From Aquimarina sediminis (GTDB lineage Bacteria; Bacteroidota; Bacteroidia; Flavobacteriales; Flavobacteriaceae), in assembly GCF_002895435.1 (NCBI RefSeq), contig NZ_POYJ01000005.1:248001-312000 (forward strand): a stretch of 64,000 nt of DNA, written 5' to 3'. A model generated the notes under the pieces. That model was not told the origin of the DNA. It was given only the letters and a program-made list of their open reading frames with translations, and made no database searches. Both the position numbers and the translations under genes were made by a program. Shown here piece after piece: positions 54,602 through 63,203 of the stretch (within the stretch, counting starts at the first letter, position 1; each line of letters begins with the position of its first letter).

Positions 54602-56833
54602 ATGAAAAACCTTATCATAATAGTTGTCATATTGGTCTGCATCGTTTTTCAATCATGTGAAACCCATAATATCCAATTGGTTGTTGATGGTGTTACTGAT
54701 TATGCTATTGTTGTGCCTGATGATGACGAAGAAAAGCTGGAAGCAACCGCAATAGTATTGCAAAAATATATAGATGAAATGTCTGGAGTCGAAATTCCTT
54801 TGGTAAAAGGTGCTAAGATCAAAGATGCTAAATATAAAATTTATCTCGAGTTGTTAAAAGATAAAAAGGGGAAAGAACAGAAAATAGTTATAAAAACAGA
54901 AGGTAAAAATATTCACATCAAAGGAAGCTCTCAAAAAGCTATTCAAAACGCGGTATATGAGTTTCTTGAAAAATATTTAGAATATCGTTGGTATGCCCCG
55001 GGAGTAGAAAAAAATCAACCACTAAAATTAACTGATATACCACCAATCGATTATGTTTATATTCCTAAAATAGCCACAAGAACGGTACATTCCAGATTAT
55101 TTTATAATAATAATAGCTATGCCGATCAACAAAAAGTAACATACCAGGCTTTTCCTAACTATGTTCCAAAAGCAAGAGTGCATACTTTTCATAAATTCAT
55201 GCCTGAAGAAGTTTTTTATGATGATAACCCCGAATATTATGCATTAAGGGGAGACAAGCGATTACCAACACAACTTTGTTTAACGAATGAGAAAGTTTTA
55301 GGAATAGTAAAAGATTCTGTTTCAAGCTTATTTAAAAGATATCCAGAGGCTTCTGTTATTTCTGTAAGTCAGAATGATAATCAGCAATACTGCCAATGTG
55401 ATAATTGTAATAAAATAGATATAGAAGAAGATAGCCAGTCGGGAACTATGATTCGTTTTGTAAACAAAATAGCACAAGCTTTCCCGGATAAAACTATTTC
55501 TACTTTGGCCTATCAATACACTCGAAAACCCTGTAAAACCCAGCCAATAGATAATGTGCTTATTACATTGTGCTCAATAGAATGTGATAGAAGTAGTTCT
55601 ATAGAAAAAAAATGTGTTGACTTTTCTGATGATCTCAAGGGGTGGGGAAAACTAACAAGTAATATAAGGATATGGGATTATACCACTCAGTTTACAAATT
55701 TTTTAGCCCCATTTCCTAATTTGCATACCTTACAACCTAATATTCAATTATTCAGAGATAATAATGCTAGATGGGTTTTTGAGCAGCATAGTAATAATCC
55801 TAGTGAACTTTTTGAGCTAAGATCGTACGTCACCGCCAAACTTTTGTGGAACCCCGATCTTGATTTTAATGAGTTATTAATAGATTTTACCAATGGATAT
55901 TACGAAGAAGCTGGAACATATATCAAAGAATATATAGATTATATTCATAATGAAATCAAAAAAGATGATGATTTTTTTCTATTCCTATACGGTGATCCTT
56001 CAGAAGCTTTTGATTCGTACTTGCATCCAGATTTATTGAGTAAATATACCCAACTTTTTAATGAAGCAGAAAAGGCAGTTGCCGATAAACCTGATATTAT
56101 AAATCGAGTAAAAATGGCTAGGTTAGGAGTAGATTATGCTGTTTTGGAAGCGTGTAGGAAAAATATCACTAAACAATACAATCTTATGACCCAAGATGAT
56201 TCGGGGCATGAAGTTTCAAACCCATTCGTATCTTCTTTGCTTGATAGTTTTATTAAAACATGCGCCAAAAATGATATTACTTTAATGAATGAAATGGGGT
56301 TCAAGATAAGTGATTATTACACTAACTATTTGTCCGCTTTGGAAACAGCAAAAAAGCCTAATAAAGCAAAAGGTAAAGATGTTAGAACAATCACTTTACC
56401 CAAGAAATATGCAAATGAAGATCCCATGATACTTACGGATGGAGCTTTAGGAGGAAGTAGTTTTTATGCTAATTGGTTGGGGTACGAGGGTAATGATATG
56501 GAAGTTATAGTTGATTTAGAAGAATCCGTAGAGATACATACGCTCTCTACTGCATTTCTACAAGTCACCAATCATGTTGTTTTTTTCCCCTCATCGGTAG
56601 AATACTATGGTTCACGAGACAACATTAATTTTATAAAATTAGGAATAGTCGATAATTCATTTCCACTAGCAAAGACGAGTAAAATAAATGATATCCAGCA
56701 GTATGATTTAAAATTTGATTCTCAAAAGGTTAGGTATTTAAAAGTTAAAGCTAAAAATACAGAGACCCCTTATTGGCATCATGCAGCTGGGTTACCATCA
56801 TGGCTTTTTGCCGATGAGATTATTGTTAATTAA
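54602..56833 (+). CDS. DUF4838 protein with C-terminal discoidin-like domain
   Basis: A 743-residue lipoprotein (Cys in QSCETHN). The N-terminal 30-145 region resembles the alpha-glucuronidase/GH20 N-terminal helper domain (VLQKYIDEMSGVEIPLVKG, NAVYEFLEKYLEYRWYAPG). The centre is DUF4838, with YCQCDNCNKIDIEEDSQSGT and VFEQHSNNPSELFELRSYV. The C-terminal ~130 residues match the discoidin-like module of the GH20 enzyme and end in LFADEIIVN. Its position among glycosidases suggests an unassigned glycoside hydrolase; no activity can be claimed. Confidence 0.75.
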   Translation: MKNLIIIVVILVCIVFQSCETHNIQLVVDGVTDYAIVVPDDDEEKLEATAIVLQKYIDEMSGVEIPLVKGAKIKDAKYKIYLELLKDKKGKEQKIVIKTEGKNIHIKGSSQKAIQNAVYEFLEKYLEYRWYAPGVEKNQPLKLTDIPPIDYVYIPKIATRTVHSRLFYNNNSYADQQKVTYQAFPNYVPKARVHTFHKFMPEEVFYDDNPEYYALRGDKRLPTQLCLTNEKVLGIVKDSVSSLFKRYPEASVISVSQNDNQQYCQCDNCNKIDIEEDSQSGTMIRFVNKIAQAFPDKTISTLAYQYTRKPCKTQPIDNVLITLCSIECDRSSSIEKKCVDFSDDLKGWGKLTSNIRIWDYTTQFTNFLAPFPNLHTLQPNIQLFRDNNARWVFEQHSNNPSELFELRSYVTAKLLWNPDLDFNELLIDFTNGYYEEAGTYIKEYIDYIHNEIKKDDDFFLFLYGDPSEAFDSYLHPDLLSKYTQLFNEAEKAVADKPDIINRVKMARLGVDYAVLEACRKNITKQYNLMTQDDSGHEVSNPFVSSLLDSFIKTCAKNDITLMNEMGFKISDYYTNYLSALETAKKPNKAKGKDVRTITLPKKYANEDPMILTDGALGGSSFYANWLGYEGNDMEVIVDLEESVEIHTLSTAFLQVTNHVVFFPSSVEYYGSRDNINFIKLGIVDNSFPLAKTSKINDIQQYDLKFDSQKVRYLKVKAKNTETPYWHHAAGLPSWLFADEIIVN

Positions 56834-56845
56834 TTAGATATAAGT

Positions 56846-58330
56846 ATGAAAAATGTAAATTCAAATTTTTGTATAGTTTGGATAGCGTTGATTTTTGTTC
56901 AGAATATCATGGCACAAGCTGTATATGAAGAAGAACGCTATGTTCCCGAAACGGATCCCTTAGTATTAGAAAAACTAAAGGAATGGCAGGGGCTCAAATT
57001 TGGTCTGTTAATGCATTGGGGAACATATAGTCAATGGGGAATAGTAGAGTCTTGGTCACTTTCTCCAGAAGAATATGATTGGTGCGAAAGAAAGAAAGGA
57101 TCTAACCCAAAAGATTATTTTACTTATAAAAAAGAATATGAAGGTTTAAAAAAAACATTTAACCCTGTAAAATTTGATCCTGAAAAATGGGCAAAAGCAG
57201 CCAAAAATGCAGGTATAAAGTATGTGGTCTTTACCACCAAACACCATGATGGTTTTTCTATGTTTGATTCTAAATATACTAATTATAAAATTACAGATCC
57301 GGAATGCCCTTTTTCTTCAAACCCCAAAGCCAACATTACAAAAGAAATTTTTAAAGCTTTTAGAGCTCAGGATTTATGGACAGGAGCCTATTTCTCTAAA
57401 CCTGATTGGAACCATCAGAATTATTGGGATCCTTACTTTCCACCAAAAGATAGGAATGTAAACTATGAACCCGAAGCTTATCCAGAAAAATGGAGTAAGT
57501 ATATCGGTTTTACGCATAATCAGATATTAGAACTACTTACAGACTATGGCAACGTTGATATTTTGTGGCTAGATGGAGGTTGGGTAGCTAAAACCCCAAA
57601 ATCTCAAATTACTAGTTGGTATGACAAGCAGTTAAACTCTAATAGTAATGGATACTTAAAACATAGAATGATCAATCAGGATATAAAAATGGATAAACTG
57701 GTCGCTAAAGCCAGAGAGAAACAACCTGGACTAATAGTAGTTGACCGAGCCGTTCACGGAAAGAACCAAAATTATCTGACTCCAGAGAATAGGATTCCCG
57801 AAAAACCATTGCCTTACCCCTGGGAATCTTGTATAATAGCTGGCGGTGGCTGGTCATATTCTTTTAATGCAAAGTATATGTCCGGGCGTAAAGCGATACA
57901 TACCTTGGTTGATATTGTAGCAAAAGGAGGGAACTTATTATTAAACATAGCACCTAGTCCCGAAGGTGAATGGGATGAAGAAGCATATAGATTATTAAAA
58001 GAAATAGGTAACTGGATGGATATTAACAATGAAGCTATTTATGGTACTACATCAATGGCTCCTTATAAGTTTGATAACATCTGTATAACATCAAAACCTG
58101 ATGGTACTTTATATCTTATCTATATGATACAAGAAGGACAAAAGGATTTACCATCAGAAATCTCCTTTCCTAAATCAATTGTTTCTAATAAGGTAAAAGT
58201 AGAGTTACTAGGGTTTGATTCTACTCTAAAATGGTCAAAAACAGAAACTGAGGTAAAAATTAAAATTCCTAATGAAACCAAAAATAAGCTTTTAAATACA
58301 GTAGCTTTTGTCATAAAAATTAGTGAATGA
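56846..58330 (+). CDS. GH29 alpha-L-fucosidase (b)
   Basis: A 494-residue GH29 enzyme with a signal peptide (ending IMAQ). LKFGLLMHWGTYSQWGIVES starts the barrel, TTKHHDGFSMFDSKYTNYKI carries the conserved His pair and the nucleophile Asp lies in ILWLDGGWV. It is clearly different from GH29a, with longer loops and a YDWCERKKGSNPKDYFTY insertion. The two likely act on different fucose linkages. It starts 12 bp after the DUF4838 gene. Confidence 0.88.
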   Translation: MKNVNSNFCIVWIALIFVQNIMAQAVYEEERYVPETDPLVLEKLKEWQGLKFGLLMHWGTYSQWGIVESWSLSPEEYDWCERKKGSNPKDYFTYKKEYEGLKKTFNPVKFDPEKWAKAAKNAGIKYVVFTTKHHDGFSMFDSKYTNYKITDPECPFSSNPKANITKEIFKAFRAQDLWTGAYFSKPDWNHQNYWDPYFPPKDRNVNYEPEAYPEKWSKYIGFTHNQILELLTDYGNVDILWLDGGWVAKTPKSQITSWYDKQLNSNSNGYLKHRMINQDIKMDKLVAKAREKQPGLIVVDRAVHGKNQNYLTPENRIPEKPLPYPWESCIIAGGGWSYSFNAKYMSGRKAIHTLVDIVAKGGNLLLNIAPSPEGEWDEEAYRLLKEIGNWMDINNEAIYGTTSMAPYKFDNICITSKPDGTLYLIYMIQEGQKDLPSEISFPKSIVSNKVKVELLGFDSTLKWSKTETEVKIKIPNETKNKLLNTVAFVIKISE

Positions 58331-58403
58331 TACCAATTGTTTGATGCTATTTCAATATGTACAACATACAAAAGCTAGGTTTTTTACCTTTTTTAAAATG
58401 TTA

Positions 58404-58448
58404 TTGATCGAAAAAAATCTCAAAAAAAATATAGTATGATCATATTTG
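58404..58448 (+). promoter_or_regulatory. Shared glycan-locus promoter element, copy 2 (sulfatase 1)
   Basis: TTATTGATCGAAAA (TTGATCG from 58404) and CATATTTG (58441-58448) have the same 45-bp span as the copies before GH92a and SusC. An ACCTTTTTT run lies upstream, as in copy 3. The -7-like CATATTTG fits xAnnTTTG. The sulfatase ATG is 24 bp downstream. Confidence 0.55.
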
Positions 58449-58471
58449 GTTAGTATAAACACTAGAAATAC

Positions 58472-60325
58472 ATGAAAATTGTTTTCACCACACGAATACA
58501 TAAAAAACTGATTAATATTTGTGTGTTATTAATTAGTCTGCAATGTGTTGCGCAAATTAATTCTAAACCAAATGTTATCATTATTTATACAGATGATCAA
58601 GGATCTGTTGATTTAGGTTGTTATGGAGCGTCAGATATTTATAGCCCGAATATAGATCAATTAGCTAAAGAAGGAACAAGGTTTACTCAGGCCTATGTAG
58701 CAGCTCCTGTTTGCGCACCATCTAGGGCTGCATTACTCACCGGAAAATACCCTCAGAATGCCGGAGTACATAATAATACATCACATATTCCTGGTTCTCA
58801 TGGAATGCCAAAAGAACAATATACAATTGCCGAATTTTTTAAAGATCACGGGTATAAAACCGGACATATTGGAAAATGGCATTTAGGCATGAGTGAAGAA
58901 ACTTCACCTAATGCTCAGGGTTTTGATTATTCTTTTGGACATTTGAGGGGGTGTATTGATAATTATTCACATTATTTCTTTTGGGCAGGACCTAATGTTC
59001 ATGACCTTTATGAGAATGGAAAAGAAATATTTTACCCTGGGCAATATTTCCCTGATTTAGCATCAGATAAGGCAATACAGTATGTAGAAGAACATAAAGA
59101 AACTCCATTTTTTATGTTCTATGCTATAAACATGCCTCATTATCCATATCAACCTACCAATAAATGGAGAGATTATTATAAAGATGTAGAAAAACCCAGA
59201 GGTGATTATGCAGCATTTATTTCTACAATTGATGAGAGAATTGGCTTTTTGATTGATAAATTAGAAGTATTAGGTATTAGAGATAATACAATTATAATAT
59301 ATCAATCAGACAATGGGTATTCTACAGAAACTCGTGCTTTTAATGGAGGAGGTAGCTCTGGTTCATATAGAGGAGCAAAAAGTAGTTTGTTTGAAGGAGG
59401 AATAAGGCTTCCAACCATTATTAGTTGGAGGAACAATTTACCTCATGATATTGTAAATGAGGAGTTTTTCGTTAATATAGACTGGTTTCCCACCATTTCA
59501 AATCTTTGTGGTTTTGATAATTCACCAGAAAATGTTGATGGTTTAGATATGTCCAAAATGATCATAAATCCAAGTATGACATCTCCAAGAACAAAAGCTT
59601 TTTGGAAGTATGGTAATCAATGGGCTGTTAGAAAAGGAGGTTGGAAACTAATGGGGTATCCCAAAGATACTTCGCATAAAAAAGAATTAGACCCAGAAAA
59701 GGATGTTATATTTCTTTCTAATCTAGGTGAGGATACATCAGAAATGAAAAATTTGATCCGTAAATATCCACATATTACAGAAGAGTTAAAAGAAGAATAT
59801 TTGTCTTGGGAACATGGGCATGAATCTGATATGCCAAAGAAATCCATAATACTACATCATTTGGGTAAGCATAGAAAGATTAAGGCTGTAAAAAATCTCC
59901 ATGATAAGTACAATAACATTGAAGTACTACTTGACGGAAAACGAGGATATAACGATTTTAGTTCAGGGCAGTGGATAGGGCAAAATGGAAAAGATTTAGA
60001 ATTTGTGATAGATCTCAATTCAATACAATCAATATCCAAGATTTCTCTAGGTTATCTACATAATCCATCTAATTGGATTTATAGTCCCAAACAGTTTGAA
60101 GTTAGCTTCTCTAATACTGGGGAATTATATAATAACTTAATAGTATCAAATTCATTTACAGGAATAAGCAATAAATATAATTTGATTGATAAACTATCAA
60201 TTAAGACAAAACAACAGGCAAGGTTTATAAAAATAAATATAAAAGGTATTCCTAAAATTCAAAAAAACAATGAAGGAGAAGGAAATCAAGGTTGGATTTT
60301 TATTGATGAGATAATAATAGATTGA
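58472..60325 (+). CDS. Type I sulfatase with C-terminal discoidin-like domain (1)
   Basis: A 617-residue secreted sulfatase with a signal peptide near residues 1-28. It has metal ligands D41-D42 and the formylglycine motif C81-A-P-S-R, then a GHIGKWHLG stretch and IYQSDNGY. After the sulfatase fold (to about 455), residues 475-617 form a discoidin-like domain ending in WIFIDEIIID. It would remove sulfate esters from the glycan before glycosidases act. The exact sulfated position is unknown. The FGly-forming enzyme is not in the window. Confidence 0.87.
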   Translation: MKIVFTTRIHKKLINICVLLISLQCVAQINSKPNVIIIYTDDQGSVDLGCYGASDIYSPNIDQLAKEGTRFTQAYVAAPVCAPSRAALLTGKYPQNAGVHNNTSHIPGSHGMPKEQYTIAEFFKDHGYKTGHIGKWHLGMSEETSPNAQGFDYSFGHLRGCIDNYSHYFFWAGPNVHDLYENGKEIFYPGQYFPDLASDKAIQYVEEHKETPFFMFYAINMPHYPYQPTNKWRDYYKDVEKPRGDYAAFISTIDERIGFLIDKLEVLGIRDNTIIIYQSDNGYSTETRAFNGGGSSGSYRGAKSSLFEGGIRLPTIISWRNNLPHDIVNEEFFVNIDWFPTISNLCGFDNSPENVDGLDMSKMIINPSMTSPRTKAFWKYGNQWAVRKGGWKLMGYPKDTSHKKELDPEKDVIFLSNLGEDTSEMKNLIRKYPHITEELKEEYLSWEHGHESDMPKKSIILHHLGKHRKIKAVKNLHDKYNNIEVLLDGKRGYNDFSSGQWIGQNGKDLEFVIDLNSIQSISKISLGYLHNPSNWIYSPKQFEVSFSNTGELYNNLIVSNSFTGISNKYNLIDKLSIKTKQQARFIKINIKGIPKIQKNNEGEGNQGWIFIDEIIID

Positions 60326-60344
60326 ATTTTTTATACCTCTTATT

Positions 60345-61922
60345 ATGTATAATCACATGAGAAAACGTGTCTACAGGTCAAATATTCTTCTTTTAATTAT
60401 GTTGATTTTTTTAGGATGCAAAATAAAAGAAAAACATAAAGTTAAAAAGCCAAATATTCTTTTCATAATGTCTGATGATCATACGTCTCAGGCATGGGGT
60501 ATTTACGGGGGTATATTGAAAGACTATGTTCAAAACCAGAATATTAAACGATTAGCAAATGAAGGTATTACCTTGAATAATGCTTTTTGTACAAATTCAA
60601 TCTGCGTACCAAGTAGAGCCAGTATTTTGACAGGTCAATACAGTAATAAAAATGGAGTATATACACTCAACGACGCTCTAGATTCTGATAGCCTAAATAT
60701 TGCTAAGGTGTTAAATAAAAACGGATATCAGACTGCTATTATAGGAAAATGGCATTTAAAAAAAGAACCTTCAGGTTTTGATCATTATAATATTTTGCAT
60801 GATCAAGGGCGTTATTGGGATCCAATTTTAAAAACACCAAAAAACTTCCATAAACCTTCAGCAGAGTGGGATGTACACAAAGGGTTCTCTACAGATGTTA
60901 TTACACATTTATCATTAGAATGGTTGAATCGAAGAAGTAAAGAGAAACCATTTATGCTTATGACTCATTTTAAAGCAACTCATGAGCCCTTTGATTTTCC
61001 GGAAAGATTTAAGGATTTGTATACAGATATAGACCTTCCTGAACCAGCTTCTCTATTTGATTTTTCACCAGAAACTACCGGAAGAAGTTTTATTGGACAA
61101 AAACTAGAAAACCTGAGTTGGCGCTATGAACAAGCGTCTAATGCACCGGACAAATGGTGGTGTAAATATCCGGAATTGCCTTTTTATACTAAGAATATGG
61201 ATAGTATTGCCGCTCGTAAAGCAACGTATCAGAAATTGGTTAAAGATTTTTTGAGATCTGGAGCTGCAATCGATGATAATATTGGCAAAATTTTAGATTA
61301 TTTAGAAGCTTCAGGGTTAGCCGACAATACCATAGTGATTTATACAGCAGATCAAGGTTATTTCTTGGGAGAACATGGTTTTTTCGATAAACGATTAATA
61401 TATGAAGAATCATTGCGGATGCCATTTATTATAAGATATCCTAAAGAAATCCCATCAGGAAAACGTATAGATGACATTATTCTAAACATAGATTTTCCCG
61501 CTCTATTTGCAGATTATGCAGGTATAAAAGTACCAGGATCTATACAAGGGAAGAGTTTTCGTAAAAACCTTATGGGTAAAACACCAGAAAATTGGAGAAC
61601 ATCTGCTTATTATAGATATTGGACAAATGATACTATTAGACCAGGACATTTTGGAATAAGAAACAAAAAATACAAATTGGTATTGTTTTATGGGCAATCT
61701 CTTGATATGACAGGCTCTTCAAAAGAATCTACGGCACCATCATGGGAGTTTTATGATTTAGAAAAAGACCCTCATGAAAACAATAACGCATACAATGATA
61801 ACTCTTATTCTAAAATCATTAAAAAAATGAAAATAGAGCTTATCAAACTTCGAAAAGAATATGAAGATACAGATGCTCAATATACTATTCTTCAAGATAT
61901 TTTTGAAAATCATTGGAACTAA
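60345..61922 (+). CDS. Type I sulfatase, lipoprotein (2)
   Basis: A 525-residue sulfatase (lipobox Cys25 in LIFLGCKIKE). The start is ATG 60345, with ATG 60357 possible. Metal ligands D44-D45 and the formylglycine motif C87-V-P-S-R are present, with IGKWHLKKEPSGFDHY after. The ending FYDLEKDPHENNNAYNDNSY with a RKEYEDTDAQY tail resembles hexosamine-6-sulfatase-type proteins, but this is weak evidence. It starts 19 bp after sulfatase 1 and is probably in the same transcript. Confidence 0.85.
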   Translation: MYNHMRKRVYRSNILLLIMLIFLGCKIKEKHKVKKPNILFIMSDDHTSQAWGIYGGILKDYVQNQNIKRLANEGITLNNAFCTNSICVPSRASILTGQYSNKNGVYTLNDALDSDSLNIAKVLNKNGYQTAIIGKWHLKKEPSGFDHYNILHDQGRYWDPILKTPKNFHKPSAEWDVHKGFSTDVITHLSLEWLNRRSKEKPFMLMTHFKATHEPFDFPERFKDLYTDIDLPEPASLFDFSPETTGRSFIGQKLENLSWRYEQASNAPDKWWCKYPELPFYTKNMDSIAARKATYQKLVKDFLRSGAAIDDNIGKILDYLEASGLADNTIVIYTADQGYFLGEHGFFDKRLIYEESLRMPFIIRYPKEIPSGKRIDDIILNIDFPALFADYAGIKVPGSIQGKSFRKNLMGKTPENWRTSAYYRYWTNDTIRPGHFGIRNKKYKLVLFYGQSLDMTGSSKESTAPSWEFYDLEKDPHENNNAYNDNSYSKIIKKMKIELIKLRKEYEDTDAQYTILQDIFENHWN

Positions 61923-62063
61923 CTTAGAGAAGTGCTTTAAAATTTATAGCCAATATTTTATGTGAAAATATTAGCTCAATATTTTGTTTATCAGTGATTT
62001 GTTGTGGTTTCTTAGGAGAGGTAGTAAACCAATAACCCTTTAATAGTAGTAAAAATTAAATTT

Positions 62064-63035
62064 ATGTTGTATCCTTTAAAATTTTACCCAATTCTCAAAG
62101 AAAAGATTTGGGGAGGAAGTAAGTTAAAAACTATTCTGAATAAACCTTTAGAGAAAGAAAAGATCGGCGAAAGCTGGGAAATATCAACAGTAGGTACAGA
62201 GGTTTCTGTAGTGTCTAATGGAGAGTTTGCTGGAAGAAGATTAGATGACATTATAAGAGAATGTAAAGCTGAACTCTTAGGAAAAAAAGTATATCAGGAA
62301 TTTGGCGATCAATTCCCCTTGTTAATCAAATTTATTGATGCCCAGGAAGATTTATCCGTTCAATTACATCCTAATGATGAATTAGCAAAAAAACGCCATA
62401 ATTCTTACGGAAAGACAGAAATGTGGTACGTAGTACAAGCGGCTCAAGACTCCAAGCTAATTGTAGGTTTTAATAAGGATACTACAAGAGAGGAGTATGA
62501 AAGATTTTTGAATAATAGAAAAATTACAGAATTACTCAATTTTGATAGTATTTTAGAAGGAGATAGTTACTTCATAAAAGCAGGTACAATCCATGCTATA
62601 GGGAAAGGAGCATTGATAGCAGAAATTCAGCAAACTTCTGATATAACCTATAGAGTTTACGATTGGGATCGAAAAGATGATAATGGAATTCAAAGAGAAT
62701 TACATACCGAATTAGCTTTAGAAGCCCTTGATTTTAACAAGAGCAATTCATCCAAATTGATTTATGATGACACAGTGAATAGCACGAATGAAGTAGTTTC
62801 TTCAATTTATTTTACTACTAGTTCAATTGAAATAGATGGTCGTTTTGAAAGAGATTATAAAGACTTGGATTCATTCAAGATTTTAATGTGTGTAAAAGGG
62901 AGTGGTACGATATATACAAAAGACAATTCTACTTCGATTGAGGTTGGAGAAACATTATTAATTCCTGCAAAAATTAAACACATATTGATAGAGAGTAATG
63001 CTCAAAAAATGAAGTTGTTAGAAGTCTATATTTAA
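62064..63035 (+). CDS. manA: Mannose-6-phosphate isomerase, class I
   Basis: A 323-residue zinc enzyme that turns mannose-6-phosphate into fructose-6-phosphate in the cytoplasm. The short form is like Bacillus-type ManA. Zinc ligands are in SVQLHPND and GKTEMWYV, and a third region is FIKAGTIHAIGKG. Placed at the end of the glycosidase block, it would channel mannose released by the locus into glycolysis. No hexokinase is present in the window, so the phosphorylation step lies elsewhere. Confidence 0.93.
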   Translation: MLYPLKFYPILKEKIWGGSKLKTILNKPLEKEKIGESWEISTVGTEVSVVSNGEFAGRRLDDIIRECKAELLGKKVYQEFGDQFPLLIKFIDAQEDLSVQLHPNDELAKKRHNSYGKTEMWYVVQAAQDSKLIVGFNKDTTREEYERFLNNRKITELLNFDSILEGDSYFIKAGTIHAIGKGALIAEIQQTSDITYRVYDWDRKDDNGIQRELHTELALEALDFNKSNSSKLIYDDTVNSTNEVVSSIYFTTSSIEIDGRFERDYKDLDSFKILMCVKGSGTIYTKDNSTSIEVGETLLIPAKIKHILIESNAQKMKLLEVYI

Positions 63036-63118
63036 CAGCTATTAGAAAAAAAGCTCACAATTAATTTTATACTTATATATAAATCAATTGGATGTTATTT
63101 AACCTTTTTGAGTTGTCA

Positions 63119-63163
63119 TTGATCGAAAATTTTACCTAAAAATTAACATTAGAGTAACATTTG
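63119..63163 (+). promoter_or_regulatory. Shared glycan-locus promoter element, copy 3 (SusC)
   Basis: TTGATCGAAAA begins at 63119 and AACATTTG ends at 63163, again a 45-bp span. A preceding AACCTTTTTGAGTTGTCA resembles the matching stretch in copy 2. The SusC ATG is 41 bp downstream. Confidence 0.55.
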
Positions 63164-63203
63164 TATTGTCGATATAGAAATAAATTAACTAAAAGTAGGT
63201 AGT

